DNA of 64,000 nucleotides from an uncultured Lachnospiraceae bacterium (GCA_934364805.1 CAKRMH010000004.1:62001-126000); one strand, 5' to 3'. Positions 51,486 through 61,568 are shown, counted from the first letter of the stretch. Notes: a model not told the origin generated them from the letters alone. Numbers and translations are program-made.

Positions 51486-52105
51486 AACTTGCAGTGTGTG
51501 TATCGGGTGGCGGAACAAACCTGCAGGCCATCATGGATGCCATTGACAATGGAACGATCACGAATGCCAGGATCGAAGTCGTGATCAGTAATAATAAAAA
51601 CGCATATGCGCTGGAACGTGCGAAGAAACATGGAATCCAGTCCGTGTGCATCTCTCCGAAAGATTATGAGAGCCGTGAAGCATTTAATCAGGATTTCCTT
51701 GCCAGACTGGATTCTTACCAGGTCGATCTGGTCGTACTTGCAGGATTTCTTGTTGTGATTCCGGAGGCAATGATAAAAAGTTACAGAAACCGGATTATCA
51801 ACATTCATCCGTCACTGATCCCGTCGTTTTGCGGAACCGGATATTATGGACTTAAGGTTCATGAAGGAGTGTTAAACAGAGGCGTAAAAGTGACCGGAGC
51901 AACAGTACACTTTGTAGATGAAGGAACAGACACAGGTCCGATCATTTTACAGAAGGCCGTGGAAGTAAAACAGGATGATACACCGGAAGTACTTCAGAGA
52001 CGTGTCATGGAGCAGGCGGAATGGATCATTATGCCTAAGGCAATCGATCTGATCGCAAACGGACGTGTTACGGTAAGCGACGGACATGTGCAGATCCATG
52101 AATAA
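51479..52105 (+). CDS. purN: phosphoribosylglycinamide formyltransferase
   Basis: GAR transformylase using 10-formyl-tetrahydrofolate. The 208-residue protein has CVSGGGTNLQAIMD, the folate-site stretch LAGFLVVIPEAMI, catalytic NIHPSLIPSFCG and TGATVHFVDEGTDTGPII with the essential Asn, His and Asp. It overlaps purM by 7 bp and is 48 bp before purD. Confidence 0.97.
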   Translation: MLKLAVCVSGGGTNLQAIMDAIDNGTITNARIEVVISNNKNAYALERAKKHGIQSVCISPKDYESREAFNQDFLARLDSYQVDLVVLAGFLVVIPEAMIKSYRNRIINIHPSLIPSFCGTGYYGLKVHEGVLNRGVKVTGATVHFVDEGTDTGPIILQKAVEVKQDDTPEVLQRRVMEQAEWIIMPKAIDLIANGRVTVSDGHVQIHE

Positions 52106-52153
52106 TATTTTGAAAATAACAAATAAATAATTGCGAAAGAAAGGACAAATCAT

Positions 52154-53428
52154 ATGAAAGTTCTTGTAGTTGGAAGCGGCGGACGTGAACATGCGATTGT
52201 AACATCCGTGGCAAAAAGCAAACGTGTAGATAAGATTTATTGTGCACCGGGAAATGCTGGAATTGCAGCGCTTGCAGAATGTGTACCGATCGGTGCAATG
52301 GAATTTGATAAACTGGTAGATTTTGCCAAGGAAAAGGCAATTGATTTTACAATCGTTGGAATGGATGATCCATTGGTTGGTGGAATCGTAGACCGCTTTG
52401 AAGCAGAAGGCTTAAAAGTTTTCGGACCACGCAAAAATGCAGCAATCTTAGAGGGATCAAAAGCATTTTCCAAGGATCTCATGAAAAAATACAATATTCC
52501 AACAGCTGCTTATGAGAATTTTACAGATCCGGAGGAAGCACTGAAATATCTTGAGACCGCAAAGATGCCGATCGTATTAAAGGCAGACGGTCTTGCACTT
52601 GGAAAAGGTGTACTGATCTGCAACACACTTGAGGAAGCAAAAGCAGGTGTGAAGGAGATCATGGAAGATAAAAAGTTTGGAACAGCCGGAAATACCATGG
52701 TTGTGGAAGAATTCATGACCGGACGTGAAGTATCTGTTCTTTCTTATGTCGATGGTAAAACCATTCAGATCATGTCTTCCGCACAGGATCACAAACGTGC
52801 GAAAGATGGCGATCAGGGACTGAATACAGGTGGAATGGGTAACTTCTCACCAAGCCCGTTCTACACACCGGAAGTGGATGCATTCTGCCAGAAATACATC
52901 TATCAGGCAACGGTAGATGCAATGGCAAAAGAGGGAAGACCGTTTACCGGAGTTATCTTCTTTGGACTGATGCTGACAGAGGACGGACCTAAGGTATTAG
53001 AGTACAATGCCCGGTTTGGTGATCCGGAGGCACAGGTTGTTCTTCCACGTATGAAAAATGACATCATTGATGTAATGGAAGCATGTGTGGATGGCAGATT
53101 AGACACGATCGATCTTCAGTTTGAGGATAATGCAGCGGTATGTGTGGTACTTGCATCCGATGGTTATCCGGTAGCTTACGAAAAAGGATTTGAGATCACA
53201 GGTCTTGAAAACTTTGAGAATAAGGATGATTATTTCTGTTTCCATGCTGGAACCAAATTTGATGAGAATGGAAAAATTGTTACAAACGGAGGCCGTGTAC
53301 TTGGAATCACAGCCACAGGAAAAGACTTAAAAGAAGCCAGAAAGAAAGCTTATGAAGCAACGGACTGGGTTCAGTTTAAAAATAAATATATGCGTCATGA
53401 TATTGGCAAAGCCATCGACGAGGCATAA
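52154..53428 (+). CDS. purD: phosphoribosylamine-glycine ligase
   Basis: GAR synthetase, ATP-grasp enzyme joining phosphoribosylamine and glycine. The 424-residue protein starts MKVLVVGSGGREHAI and has FGPRKNAAILEGSKAFSKDL, KADGLALGKGV, DHKRAKDGDQGLNTGGMG and LEYNARFGDPEAQVVLPRM. GAAAGGA lies 10 bp before the ATG. Last gene of the operon; terminator follows. Confidence 0.97.
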   Translation: MKVLVVGSGGREHAIVTSVAKSKRVDKIYCAPGNAGIAALAECVPIGAMEFDKLVDFAKEKAIDFTIVGMDDPLVGGIVDRFEAEGLKVFGPRKNAAILEGSKAFSKDLMKKYNIPTAAYENFTDPEEALKYLETAKMPIVLKADGLALGKGVLICNTLEEAKAGVKEIMEDKKFGTAGNTMVVEEFMTGREVSVLSYVDGKTIQIMSSAQDHKRAKDGDQGLNTGGMGNFSPSPFYTPEVDAFCQKYIYQATVDAMAKEGRPFTGVIFFGLMLTEDGPKVLEYNARFGDPEAQVVLPRMKNDIIDVMEACVDGRLDTIDLQFEDNAAVCVVLASDGYPVAYEKGFEITGLENFENKDDYFCFHAGTKFDENGKIVTNGGRVLGITATGKDLKEARKKAYEATDWVQFKNKYMRHDIGKAIDEA

Positions 53429-53446
53429 AATAAAAGAATTTGAAGC

Positions 53447-53482
53447 TAAGAGGTTCGCTCTGTATGGAGAGAGCCTCTTTTG
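53447..53482 (+). terminator. intrinsic terminator after purD
   Basis: AAGAGG.TC.CTCT pairs with AGAG.GCCTCTT around GTATGG, followed by TTTGT. Confidence 0.8.
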
Positions 53483-53517
53483 TATCGGATAATTGTTAAA
53501 GAGAGGGACAAAGATTC

Positions 53518-55677
53518 ATGAGCAGGACATCAGAAGAATTTTTGAAATATCTGGATCAGATGAAGCAGTATGACCATGTATTGACGCTGCTATACTGGGA
53601 TATGAGAACCGGGACACCACCGAAAGGACAGGATGGACATATTAAGGCACTTACGCATTTTTCAATGGAGCAGTTTAAACTGGAGCGGGATCCGAAAGTG
53701 GAGGAAATGTTAGAGACATTATCACAGCCGGATGAGTATCATGAGCTTGAACCGCAGATCCGGTTTACTGTGACACGGATGAAGGAAGAGCTGGAGAAGA
53801 GAAAACGAATTCCGGAACAGTTCTATGAGGCATTTGTAGAAGAACAGGCGTTATCAGAATCCGCATGGGAAGAAGCTAAACAGGCAGATGATTATTCCAT
53901 ATTTGCCCCACATCTGGAGAAAATGATCCAGATGACCGAGCAGATGACGGGATATACGGACCCGGGAAAAGATGTGTACGATGTTCTTGTAGACAAGTAT
54001 GAGCGTGGAATGGATACCAAAACGATCGACCGGTTGTTTGAGGATCTGAAAGCAGAACTGATCCCGCTTGTAAAAGAGATACTTGCTGCACCGCAGCCGG
54101 ATGAGAAGAAGTTTACAGGAACTATCCCAAAAGAGGAGCAGGAAGTCGCATGTGAGCTTCTGCTGGACTATATTGGTTTTCAAAAAGATGCGGGAACCAT
54201 GGCGGAAAGTGAGCATCCATTCACACTGAATTTCAGTCAGAATGACGTGAGGATCACAAACCACTATTATGATAAGAATGCGTTATCAGCGCTGTACAGT
54301 GCGATTCATGAGGGTGGACATGCCATTTTTGAGCAGAATGTCAATCCGGATTATGAGGGAACCAGGGCAGAAAGCTGCGAGTATATGGGGATTCATGAGA
54401 GCCAGTCCCGTTTTTACGAGAATATCCTCGGAAGAAATAAGAATTTCTGGGTTCCGATCTATGAGAAACTCTGTGCATGCATCCCGGAATATCGGGATAT
54501 TTCACTGAATGAATTTTACCATGAGATCAATCATGTCAGAAACAGCCTGATCCGTACGGAAGCGGATGAAGTGACCTATTGCTTCCATATCATATTACGT
54601 TATGAGATCGAGAAGGAGATCTTCCGCAATCATGTACCGGTAGACCGTCTGCCGGAGATCTGGCGTGATAAAATGCAGGAATACCTTGGCATCTGTCCCA
54701 AAAGCGATGCGGAGGGAATTTTACAGGATATGCACTGGTCAGACGGTTCATTTGGATATTTTCCGTCATACCTTCTGGGTTCGATCTACGATGGCATGTA
54801 TCTGGAGCAGATTGAAAAAGAACTTGGTTCTGTGGATGAGATTCTGGCATCCGGAGAGATCGCAAAGATTACACACTGGCTGAATGAAAAGATCCACAGG
54901 TACGGAAGTATGCGGGAACCGAAAGAAGTGATCCAGGCAGTCTGCGGCAAAGAAGTCAGTGCGGCTCCGCTTATCCGTTATTTCAAAAAGAAATATCGCA
55001 GAGTTTACCGGTTAGAAGAGCAGCCAAAGATGGGAATACTCTTTGATATGGACGGCACGCTGTGGGATTCTGCGGAAAATGTTGCAAAGTCATGGGATGA
55101 AGTAGTACAGGAATGCGGTTATACGCAGTTTCATATTGCAACAGAGGATATCAAAGGTGTCATGGGAAAAACCATGGACGTTATTGCAGAGCTTCTTTTC
55201 CCAGGCATTGAACCAGATGAGAGAGCGGAACTTTTGCAAAAATGCGGCGACCATGAGAACGACTATTTAAGAGAGCATGGAGGAACCCTTTATCCGGAGA
55301 TTCGAAAGACCATGGAAAAATTAAAGGAAATGGGTTATCACCTTTATATAGTAAGCAACTGCCAGTCAGGATATATCGAGGCATTTCTCGATCATTATCA
55401 GTTCCACGACCTTGTGGAGGATATCGAATGTTATGGCAATAATTTAAGACAAAAGGGTGACAATATCGCACTTCTGACAGCGAGAAATGATCTCTCCGAT
55501 GCTGTATATGTAGGAGATATCCAGGGAGATTACGATGCAACCATGCATGCGGGGCTTACTTTCATCCATGCAGCATATGGATTCGGCCAGATCAAAGAGA
55601 AAACCGCTGCAATTGAAGCTTTTACGGAGCTTCCACAGATCATCTCATCTGTGTTACCAATAGAGAAGTTCAAATAA
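53518..55677 (+). CDS. M32 carboxypeptidase fused to HAD hydrolase
   Basis: One continuous 719-residue frame with two enzymes. Residues 1-500 form a complete M32 (Taq-type) metallocarboxypeptidase: catalytic HEGGHAIFEQ (about 261-270), the HESQSRFYEN motif, and the family's C-terminal region DMHWSDGSFGYFPSYLLGS. Residues 507-719 form a HAD phosphatase: motif I ILFDMDGTLWDS (about 508-519), motif II in YIVSNCQSGY, motif III lysine region LRQKGDNIALL and motif IV YVGDIQGDYDA. The join RLEEQPKMGILF is short, and no stop or strong internal ribosome site is seen at 55029. M32 enzymes normally end near residue 500, so this is a true-looking fusion. The permease gene follows 18 bp later. Confidence 0.92.
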   Translation: MSRTSEEFLKYLDQMKQYDHVLTLLYWDMRTGTPPKGQDGHIKALTHFSMEQFKLERDPKVEEMLETLSQPDEYHELEPQIRFTVTRMKEELEKRKRIPEQFYEAFVEEQALSESAWEEAKQADDYSIFAPHLEKMIQMTEQMTGYTDPGKDVYDVLVDKYERGMDTKTIDRLFEDLKAELIPLVKEILAAPQPDEKKFTGTIPKEEQEVACELLLDYIGFQKDAGTMAESEHPFTLNFSQNDVRITNHYYDKNALSALYSAIHEGGHAIFEQNVNPDYEGTRAESCEYMGIHESQSRFYENILGRNKNFWVPIYEKLCACIPEYRDISLNEFYHEINHVRNSLIRTEADEVTYCFHIILRYEIEKEIFRNHVPVDRLPEIWRDKMQEYLGICPKSDAEGILQDMHWSDGSFGYFPSYLLGSIYDGMYLEQIEKELGSVDEILASGEIAKITHWLNEKIHRYGSMREPKEVIQAVCGKEVSAAPLIRYFKKKYRRVYRLEEQPKMGILFDMDGTLWDSAENVAKSWDEVVQECGYTQFHIATEDIKGVMGKTMDVIAELLFPGIEPDERAELLQKCGDHENDYLREHGGTLYPEIRKTMEKLKEMGYHLYIVSNCQSGYIEAFLDHYQFHDLVEDIECYGNNLRQKGDNIALLTARNDLSDAVYVGDIQGDYDATMHAGLTFIHAAYGFGQIKEKTAAIEAFTELPQIISSVLPIEKFK

Positions 55678-55695
55678 AAGAAGAGGAGTATGGAT

Positions 55696-57054
55696 ATGTT
55701 AGAAAAACTATTCAAACTGAAGGAAAACAACACCAATGTCCGGACAGAAGTCATCGGTGGAATTACAACCTTCATGACAATGGCCTATATTCTGGCTGTT
55801 AACCCGACAATTCTGTCAGCATCCGGAATGGATAAAAACGCAATTCTGATGGCAACTGCGATTGCATCATTCATCGGAACCATGGTAATGGCATTTCTTG
55901 CCAATTATCCATTTGCACTTGCTCCGGGACTTGGACTGAATGCTTATTTTGCATACACGGTATGTGGCAAAATGGGATATTCATGGCAGATCGCCCTGCT
56001 TGCAGTATTTGCAGAGGGTATTATTTTCATCGTATTATCCTTGACAAATGTACGTGAAGCAATTTTCAATGCAATTCCAAAGACATTGAAAGTCGGTGTA
56101 TCGGTTGGTATCGGTCTGTTTATCGCATTTATCGGTTTACAGGGTGGACACCTGATCGTGAATGATGATTCTACACTGGTAACGATCGTTGATTTTACAG
56201 AGAATTTCCATACAACAGGAATCTGTGCGCTTCTTTGTGTGATCGGTCTGTTCATAATCGCAATTCTTCATACAAAGAATGTAAAAGGCTCGATTCTGAT
56301 CGGTATCATTGTAACATGGATTCTAGGTATGATCTGTCAGGCAGCCGGAATCTATGTGGTTGATGCAGAAAACGGATTTTATTCCTTATTCCCATCATGG
56401 TCAAGCTTTGATCTGACTTCGATCGGAGAGACATTCGGACAGTGCTTTAAAGCAGACGTTTCTGCTATTAATGCACTTGATTTCGTTGTTATTATTTTTG
56501 CGTTCTTATTTGTTGACATGTTTGATACATTAGGAACACTGATCGGTGTTGCAAACAAAGCAGATATGCTGGATAAGGATGGAAAACTTCCAAATATCAA
56601 ACAGGCATTGCTGGCAGATGCAATTGCTACCTCTGCAGGTGCAGTACTTGGTACCTCTACAACAACAACATTTGTAGAGAGTTCTTCCGGTGTAGCCGAA
56701 GGCGCAAGAACAGGTCTTGCATCTGTTGTAACAGGTTTCCTGTTTTTAATTGCAATTTTCTTATCTCCGGTCTTTGTTGCAATTCCTGGATTTGCAACGG
56801 CTCCGGCTTTGATTTTTGTAGGATTTTTAATGGTCAGCGCAGTTGCTGATATCGATTTCAAAGATCCGACAGAAGCCATTCCGGCATACCTCTGCCTGAT
56901 CGCTATGCCACTTGCATACAGCATTTCAGAAGGTATTGCAATCGGTGTCATTTCTTATGTTGTGATCAACGTTGTATGTGGAAAAGCAAAGAAAGTTACT
57001 CCGCTTATGTATGTGCTTGCAGTCTTATTTGTACTCAAATACATTTTGCTGTAA
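55696..57054 (+). CDS. NCS2 family purine permease (AzgA/PbuG type)
   Basis: Membrane permease of 452 residues with about 13 helices for hypoxanthine/guanine/adenine uptake. AzgA-subfamily features: TEVIGGITTFMTMAYILAVNP, APGLGLNAYFAYTVCGKMGYSW, VDMFDTLGTLIGVANKADML and GTSTTTTFVESSSGVAEGARTG. ATG 55696 is preferred since AGGAG lies 8 bp before it; ATG 55690 is too close. The nearby pur genes fit a purine context. Ends in a strong shared terminator. Confidence 0.94.
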   Translation: MLEKLFKLKENNTNVRTEVIGGITTFMTMAYILAVNPTILSASGMDKNAILMATAIASFIGTMVMAFLANYPFALAPGLGLNAYFAYTVCGKMGYSWQIALLAVFAEGIIFIVLSLTNVREAIFNAIPKTLKVGVSVGIGLFIAFIGLQGGHLIVNDDSTLVTIVDFTENFHTTGICALLCVIGLFIIAILHTKNVKGSILIGIIVTWILGMICQAAGIYVVDAENGFYSLFPSWSSFDLTSIGETFGQCFKADVSAINALDFVVIIFAFLFVDMFDTLGTLIGVANKADMLDKDGKLPNIKQALLADAIATSAGAVLGTSTTTTFVESSSGVAEGARTGLASVVTGFLFLIAIFLSPVFVAIPGFATAPALIFVGFLMVSAVADIDFKDPTEAIPAYLCLIAMPLAYSISEGIAIGVISYVVINVVCGKAKKVTPLMYVLAVLFVLKYILL

Positions 57055-57100
57055 ACGACGTAAGCCATACGAAAACGGGGTATAATAGATATATGAATAA

Positions 57101-57150
57101 TCAAAAACCCGCCATATTGAGGCTGTTGCTTCAATATGGCGGGTTTTTGA
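57101..57150. terminator. bidirectional terminator between the permease and ABC genes
   Basis: Two 20-nt arms (57101-57120 and 57131-57150), perfectly complementary, starting TCAAAAACCCGCC with a 10-nt loop. A-rich and T-rich ends of the stem let it work for both converging transcripts. Confidence 0.9.
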
Positions 57151-57179
57151 TTAACTGGAGATTCTGTTGGAATTTCGGA

Positions 57180-59078
57180 TTACATTTCAGCGCTCATACC
57201 AGTATAGAGCTGATAGTATTTTCCTTTTTTCTCGATCAGCTGATCGTGGCTGCCACGTTCGATTACGCATCCCTGCTCCAGAACGATGATACAGTCGCTG
57301 TTTTTTACAGTGGAAAGACGGTGGGCAATGACGAAAGTGGTTCTTCCCTTCATCAGCTTATCCATACCTTCCTGGACGATGCGTTCGGTACGGGTGTCGA
57401 TCGAGCTGGTTGCTTCATCAAGGATCAGAACCGGAGGATCTGCAATTGCGGCTCTGGCGATTGCAAGCAGCTGTCTTTGTCCCTGACTTAAATTGGCACC
57501 GTCACCTTTTAAGATGGTGTGATAACCGTCTGGAAGCTGATGGATGAACGTATCTGCATTGGCAAGCTTTGCAGCGGCATATACTTCCTCATCGGTAGCA
57601 TCCAGCTTGCCGTATCGGATATTATCCATGACGGAAGCGGTAAACAGGTGGGTATCCTGTAAAACAATACCGAGTGAATGGCGCAGATCTGCTTTTTTGA
57701 TCTTGTTGATGTTGATACCGTCATATCGGATCTTACCGTCCTGAATATCGTAAAAACGGTTGATCAGGTTGGTGATCGTGGTCTTTCCTGCACCGGTGGA
57801 ACCGACAAAGGCGATTTTCTGACCTGGTGTTGCATAAAGGTTTACATTGTGAAGAACAATCTTATCCGGATTATAACCAAAATCCACATCATCAAATACG
57901 ACATCTCCGGTCAGTTTGATATAATCGACCGAGCCATCTGCCTGATGTGTATGCTTCCATGCCCATACACCGGTGTGCTCCGGAGTTTCGGTGAGTACAC
58001 CGTTTTCTTCCCTTGCATTGACAAGTGTGACATATCCGTTGTCTTCTTCCGGTTTCTCATCCAGAAGAGAGAAGATCCGTTCACAGCCTGCAAGTGCCAT
58101 GATGATACTGTTAAACTGCTGGGAGATCTGGTTGATCGGCATACTGAAGCTCTTGTTGAAAGTCAGAAAACTTGCAAGTTTACCAAGGGTAAAACCGCCA
58201 AATCCGCCAAGTGCAAGAAGTCCGCCGACCATGGCACATAATACGTAGCTGGCATTTCCGATCTGTGCGTTTACTGGTCCAAGATAGTTGGCGTAGCGGT
58301 TGGCGTTATAGGCACTGTCGAAAAGCTCATCATTGAAAACGTTGAATGCTTCGATGTTTTCTTCCTCATGGTTGAATACTTTTACAACTTTCTGTCCGTT
58401 CATCATTTCTTCAATGAATCCGTTGACACGTCCGAGATTTTCCTGCTGGGCAAGGAAGTAACGGCTGCTGTATCCGGCAAATTTTCCGGTCACAAAGATT
58501 GTGATCCCGACCATGACAAGCGTAAGCAGAGTCAGCGGAATATTTAAGATCAGCATCATGATGAAAACACCGACAATGGTAATTGCGGAGTTGATCATCT
58601 GAGGCATACTCTGGCTGATCATCTGGCGGAGCGTATCTATATCGTTTGTGTAAACGGACATGATATTTCCGTGAGAGTGTGTATCGAAATAGCGGATCGG
58701 AAGATCCTGCATATGATCAAAAAGCTGGTCACGCATTTCTTTGATCGTTCCCTGCGATACATAGATCAGAATCTTGGAATATCCGTAAGCAGCAAGGATA
58801 CCAAGTGCATAGAAGCCTCCAACACGGGTAAGCGCTGCAAGTAACGGCGCAAAATCCGGAGTTTTCTGACCGAGCAGAGGGGTAATGTAATTGTCGATCA
58901 GTGTCTGCATGAACATGGTTCCCTGAATGTTTGCTGCAACACTGATGAAAATCAGAATTACAACAGCGATGCATTGGATCGCATATCTCTGAAAGACAAA
59001 TCCCATCAGACGGAGAAAGAGTTTGCCTGGATTTTTAATTTTGGCTTTTGGGCCCTGTGGTCTTCCTGGTCCTGGCAT
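57180..59078 (-). CDS. ABC exporter half-transporter B (ATPase-permease)
   Basis: A 632-residue membrane ATPase with six N-terminal helices (about 25-340) and an ATPase domain: Walker A GSTGAGKTTITNL, Q-loop VLQDTHLF, signature LSQGQRQLLAIARA, Walker B LILDEATSSIDTRT with the catalytic Glu, and IAHRLSTV. The N-terminus is Pro/Gly-rich (MPGPGRPQGPKAK). It pairs with the preceding gene (stop and start overlap as TAATG) to give a heterodimeric exporter. This subunit has the canonical Walker B Glu. Substrate unknown; family members export drugs or peptides. Confidence 0.93.
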   Translation of the reverse strand: MPGPGRPQGPKAKIKNPGKLFLRLMGFVFQRYAIQCIAVVILIFISVAANIQGTMFMQTLIDNYITPLLGQKTPDFAPLLAALTRVGGFYALGILAAYGYSKILIYVSQGTIKEMRDQLFDHMQDLPIRYFDTHSHGNIMSVYTNDIDTLRQMISQSMPQMINSAITIVGVFIMMLILNIPLTLLTLVMVGITIFVTGKFAGYSSRYFLAQQENLGRVNGFIEEMMNGQKVVKVFNHEEENIEAFNVFNDELFDSAYNANRYANYLGPVNAQIGNASYVLCAMVGGLLALGGFGGFTLGKLASFLTFNKSFSMPINQISQQFNSIIMALAGCERIFSLLDEKPEEDNGYVTLVNAREENGVLTETPEHTGVWAWKHTHQADGSVDYIKLTGDVVFDDVDFGYNPDKIVLHNVNLYATPGQKIAFVGSTGAGKTTITNLINRFYDIQDGKIRYDGININKIKKADLRHSLGIVLQDTHLFTASVMDNIRYGKLDATDEEVYAAAKLANADTFIHQLPDGYHTILKGDGANLSQGQRQLLAIARAAIADPPVLILDEATSSIDTRTERIVQEGMDKLMKGRTTFVIAHRLSTVKNSDCIIVLEQGCVIERGSHDQLIEKKGKYYQLYTGMSAEM

Positions 59079-60826
59079 TATGCTGCACCTCCTTCATCAA
59101 AATCACCGCCGCCTTTCGTCTGTGATTCATAGACATCGCGGTAAATTGCATTTGTGTTTAATAGTTCTTCATGTGTTCCAAATCCATCCAGTTTTCCATC
59201 ATTTAAGACGATAATATGGTCTGCATCCTGAACGGATGAGATACGCTGGGCGATAATGAATTTGGTTGTGCCCGGGATTGCTTCACGGAAAGCTTTCCGG
59301 ATTCTGGCATCTGTAGCAGTATCAACGGCACTTGTACTGTCGTCAAGGATCAGGATCTTTGGTTTCTTCAAAAGTGCACGTGCGATACAAAGACGCTGTT
59401 TCTGTCCGCCGGATACGTTGGTTCCGCCCTGTTCAATGTGGGTGTTGTATTGATCCGGGAACTGCTGGATGAATTCGTCGGCGCAGGCCTGACGACATGC
59501 CTCAATGCATTCCTCATCCGTGGCATTTTTGTTTCCCCAGCGCAGATTGTCGAGGATCGTTCCGCTGAACAATACATTATTCTGGAGAACAACAGATACC
59601 TGATTGCGGAGTGACTTCATATCGTAATCACGGACATCTTTTCCACCGACATATACGGCACCTTCGTTGACATCATAAAGACGGCTGATCAGGTTGACCA
59701 GACTGGATTTGGAACTTCCGGTTCCACCGACGATACCGACCGTTTCGCCGGACTGGATCGTTAAATTAATATCATCAAGCACCGGTGCCTCGCTTGTGGC
59801 AGAATAGCTGAACGTTACATGATCAAAACGTACAGAACCGTCAGAAACCTCATAGACAGGATGCTCTGGATTTTTCAGTGCACTTTCTTCCGTCAGCACT
59901 TCACAGATTCTCTTTGCACTGGCTCCACTCATGGAAATCATAACGAAGACCATGGAGAGCATCATAAGACTCATCAAAATGTTCATACAATATGTAAGAA
60001 GTGCCATCAGATCACCGGTCTTAAGAGAGCCGCCTACGACCATTTTGGCACCGACCCAGCTGATCAGGATAATGCAGCTGTATACGGTAAACTGCATAAG
60101 AGGTGTATTCCATACAACGACATTCTCGGCTTTTACGAGGAGCTTACGGATGTTGGCACTTGCCTTTTTGAATTTCTCTTTCTCGAAATTCTCGCGGACA
60201 TAAGCTTTTACAACGCGGATCGCAGAGACATTTTCCTGAACGCTTTCATTCAGGTCGTCATATTTTACAAATGCCTGCTGGAAATAACGCATTGCAGTTA
60301 ATGTGATCAGGATTAAAAGACCACCGAGAATGATAACTGCGATCAGATAAATGGATGCGATCCGTGGACTGATAAAAAATGACATCGCCATTGCACAGAT
60401 CAGACTGGCAGGAGCGCGCATACACATACGAAGGATCATCTGGTATGCATTCTGACAGTTTGTAACATCCGTGGTAAGTCTTGTGACAAGACCGGAAGTA
60501 TTGTATTTGTCGATGTTGGCAAAAGAAAATGTCTGAATACGTTCAAACATGGCTTTTCTTAAGTTACGTCCAAGTCCCATGGAAGCCTTTGCACCGAAAC
60601 GGGCACCCAGGCAGCCGAATGTCAGGCTTAAAAGAGCGGCTGCAATCATCCAGACACCGGTGATGTAGATGTGATGGGTATCACCTTTGTTTACACCATC
60701 GTCGATGATCGATGCCATCAGAAGAGGTATGATCGTTTCCATCAGAACTTCGAGTAACATAAAGACAGGAGTAGCAATTGAGGCGTTTTTATATTCCTTG
60801 ATTTGTGCTCCCAGTGTTTTTAGCAT
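59078..60826 (-). CDS. ABC exporter half-transporter A, degenerate ATP site
   Basis: A 582-residue ATPase-permease, first gene of the minus-strand pair. Six helices (about 15-320), then Walker A GGTGSSKSSLVNL, Q-loop VLQNNVLF, signature VSGGQKQRLCIARA and Walker B LILDDSTSAVDTATD. The catalytic Glu after Walker B is replaced by Asp, the pattern of heterodimeric exporters such as BmrCD/TM287-288, in which one site is inactive. ATG at 60826 is chosen with AAGAAGGG before it; the frame extends six codons more. Divergent from the MarR gene, which probably controls it. Confidence 0.93.
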   Translation of the reverse strand: MLKTLGAQIKEYKNASIATPVFMLLEVLMETIIPLLMASIIDDGVNKGDTHHIYITGVWMIAAALLSLTFGCLGARFGAKASMGLGRNLRKAMFERIQTFSFANIDKYNTSGLVTRLTTDVTNCQNAYQMILRMCMRAPASLICAMAMSFFISPRIASIYLIAVIILGGLLILITLTAMRYFQQAFVKYDDLNESVQENVSAIRVVKAYVRENFEKEKFKKASANIRKLLVKAENVVVWNTPLMQFTVYSCIILISWVGAKMVVGGSLKTGDLMALLTYCMNILMSLMMLSMVFVMISMSGASAKRICEVLTEESALKNPEHPVYEVSDGSVRFDHVTFSYSATSEAPVLDDINLTIQSGETVGIVGGTGSSKSSLVNLISRLYDVNEGAVYVGGKDVRDYDMKSLRNQVSVVLQNNVLFSGTILDNLRWGNKNATDEECIEACRQACADEFIQQFPDQYNTHIEQGGTNVSGGQKQRLCIARALLKKPKILILDDSTSAVDTATDARIRKAFREAIPGTTKFIIAQRISSVQDADHIIVLNDGKLDGFGTHEELLNTNAIYRDVYESQTKGGGDFDEGGAA

Positions 60827-60936
60827 AAAATCCCTTCTTTCCATAATATTTTACAGATATTTGCTACGATAAAAGTGCAGTCCTGTGAAAACAAGACTGC
60901 TGCGTATTTCGAAAAAAAATATCTTGATTTTTAAAA

Positions 60937-60964
60937 GTTAGTGTGCTAACAATATAGTTATAAT
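60937..60964 (+). promoter_or_regulatory. marR promoter with operator-like repeat in the divergent region
   Basis: GTTAG-TGTG-CTAAC (60937-60950) is an inverted repeat just ahead of a perfect TATAAT (60959-60964) directed toward marR; the repeat covers the -35 position. A MarR dimer bound there would repress its own gene and could affect the divergent exporter. A GCAGTCCTG/CAAGACTGC hairpin (60880-60902) lies in the exporter leader. Confidence 0.65.
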
Positions 60965-61028
60965 ACGAAAAAATTTATTTGTCAATCTGTAATTATCTGC
61001 AGACGGATAGAATACAAGGAGAACAGAT

Positions 61029-61568
61029 ATGAGCCAACAGCAAAATTCGGAAAGAAATGTATCACAACCGATGAGTCTGCAATGTCCGCCGGATTTTGAA
61101 CCGGAGAAGACTTACGGACACAAATTCCGTATGCTTCACAACGGGATCGAGAAATTTATGGAGATCAGACGGGGGAAAAACGAAGAGGTTCTTACCAGTG
61201 TGCAATGTGCGACGCTGCGTTATCTGATCCAGAGAGAACGAAATGGACAGGAGGTGTTCCAGAAGGATATTGAAGCTGCATTTTCCATTCGTGGTGCGAC
61301 AGCAACTAATATTTTAAAAGGAATGGAAAAAAAGGGACTGATCGAGCGGATACCGACGGAATATGATGCAAGATTAAAGCGGATCATCCTTACAGATCTC
61401 GCATATGAGGGGGACCAGAAGGCAAAGTGTAATGTTTACCGGATGGAGCAGACGATCGTAAAAGGGATGACGGATGAGGAAGCACGTCTGTTTAACGATC
61501 TGCTGGAGCGAGCCTTACATAATGTGGAAGAACTCTGCTGTCTTGAGGAAAAAGGAGAATCGAAGTAA
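61029..61568 (+). CDS. MarR family transcription regulator
   Basis: A 179-residue winged-helix regulator. DNA-binding region about 62-125 (VTSVQCATLRYLIQ, FQKDIEAAFSIRGATATNIL, GMEKKGLIERIPTEYDARLKRIILTD). It has a 30-residue N-terminal extension and a dimer-forming C-terminus. Divergent from the heterodimeric ABC exporter genes with a probable operator in between, the standard arrangement for a MarR repressor of an efflux pump. AAGGAG precedes the ATG. Confidence 0.92.
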   Translation: MSQQQNSERNVSQPMSLQCPPDFEPEKTYGHKFRMLHNGIEKFMEIRRGKNEEVLTSVQCATLRYLIQRERNGQEVFQKDIEAAFSIRGATATNILKGMEKKGLIERIPTEYDARLKRIILTDLAYEGDQKAKCNVYRMEQTIVKGMTDEEARLFNDLLERALHNVEELCCLEEKGESK

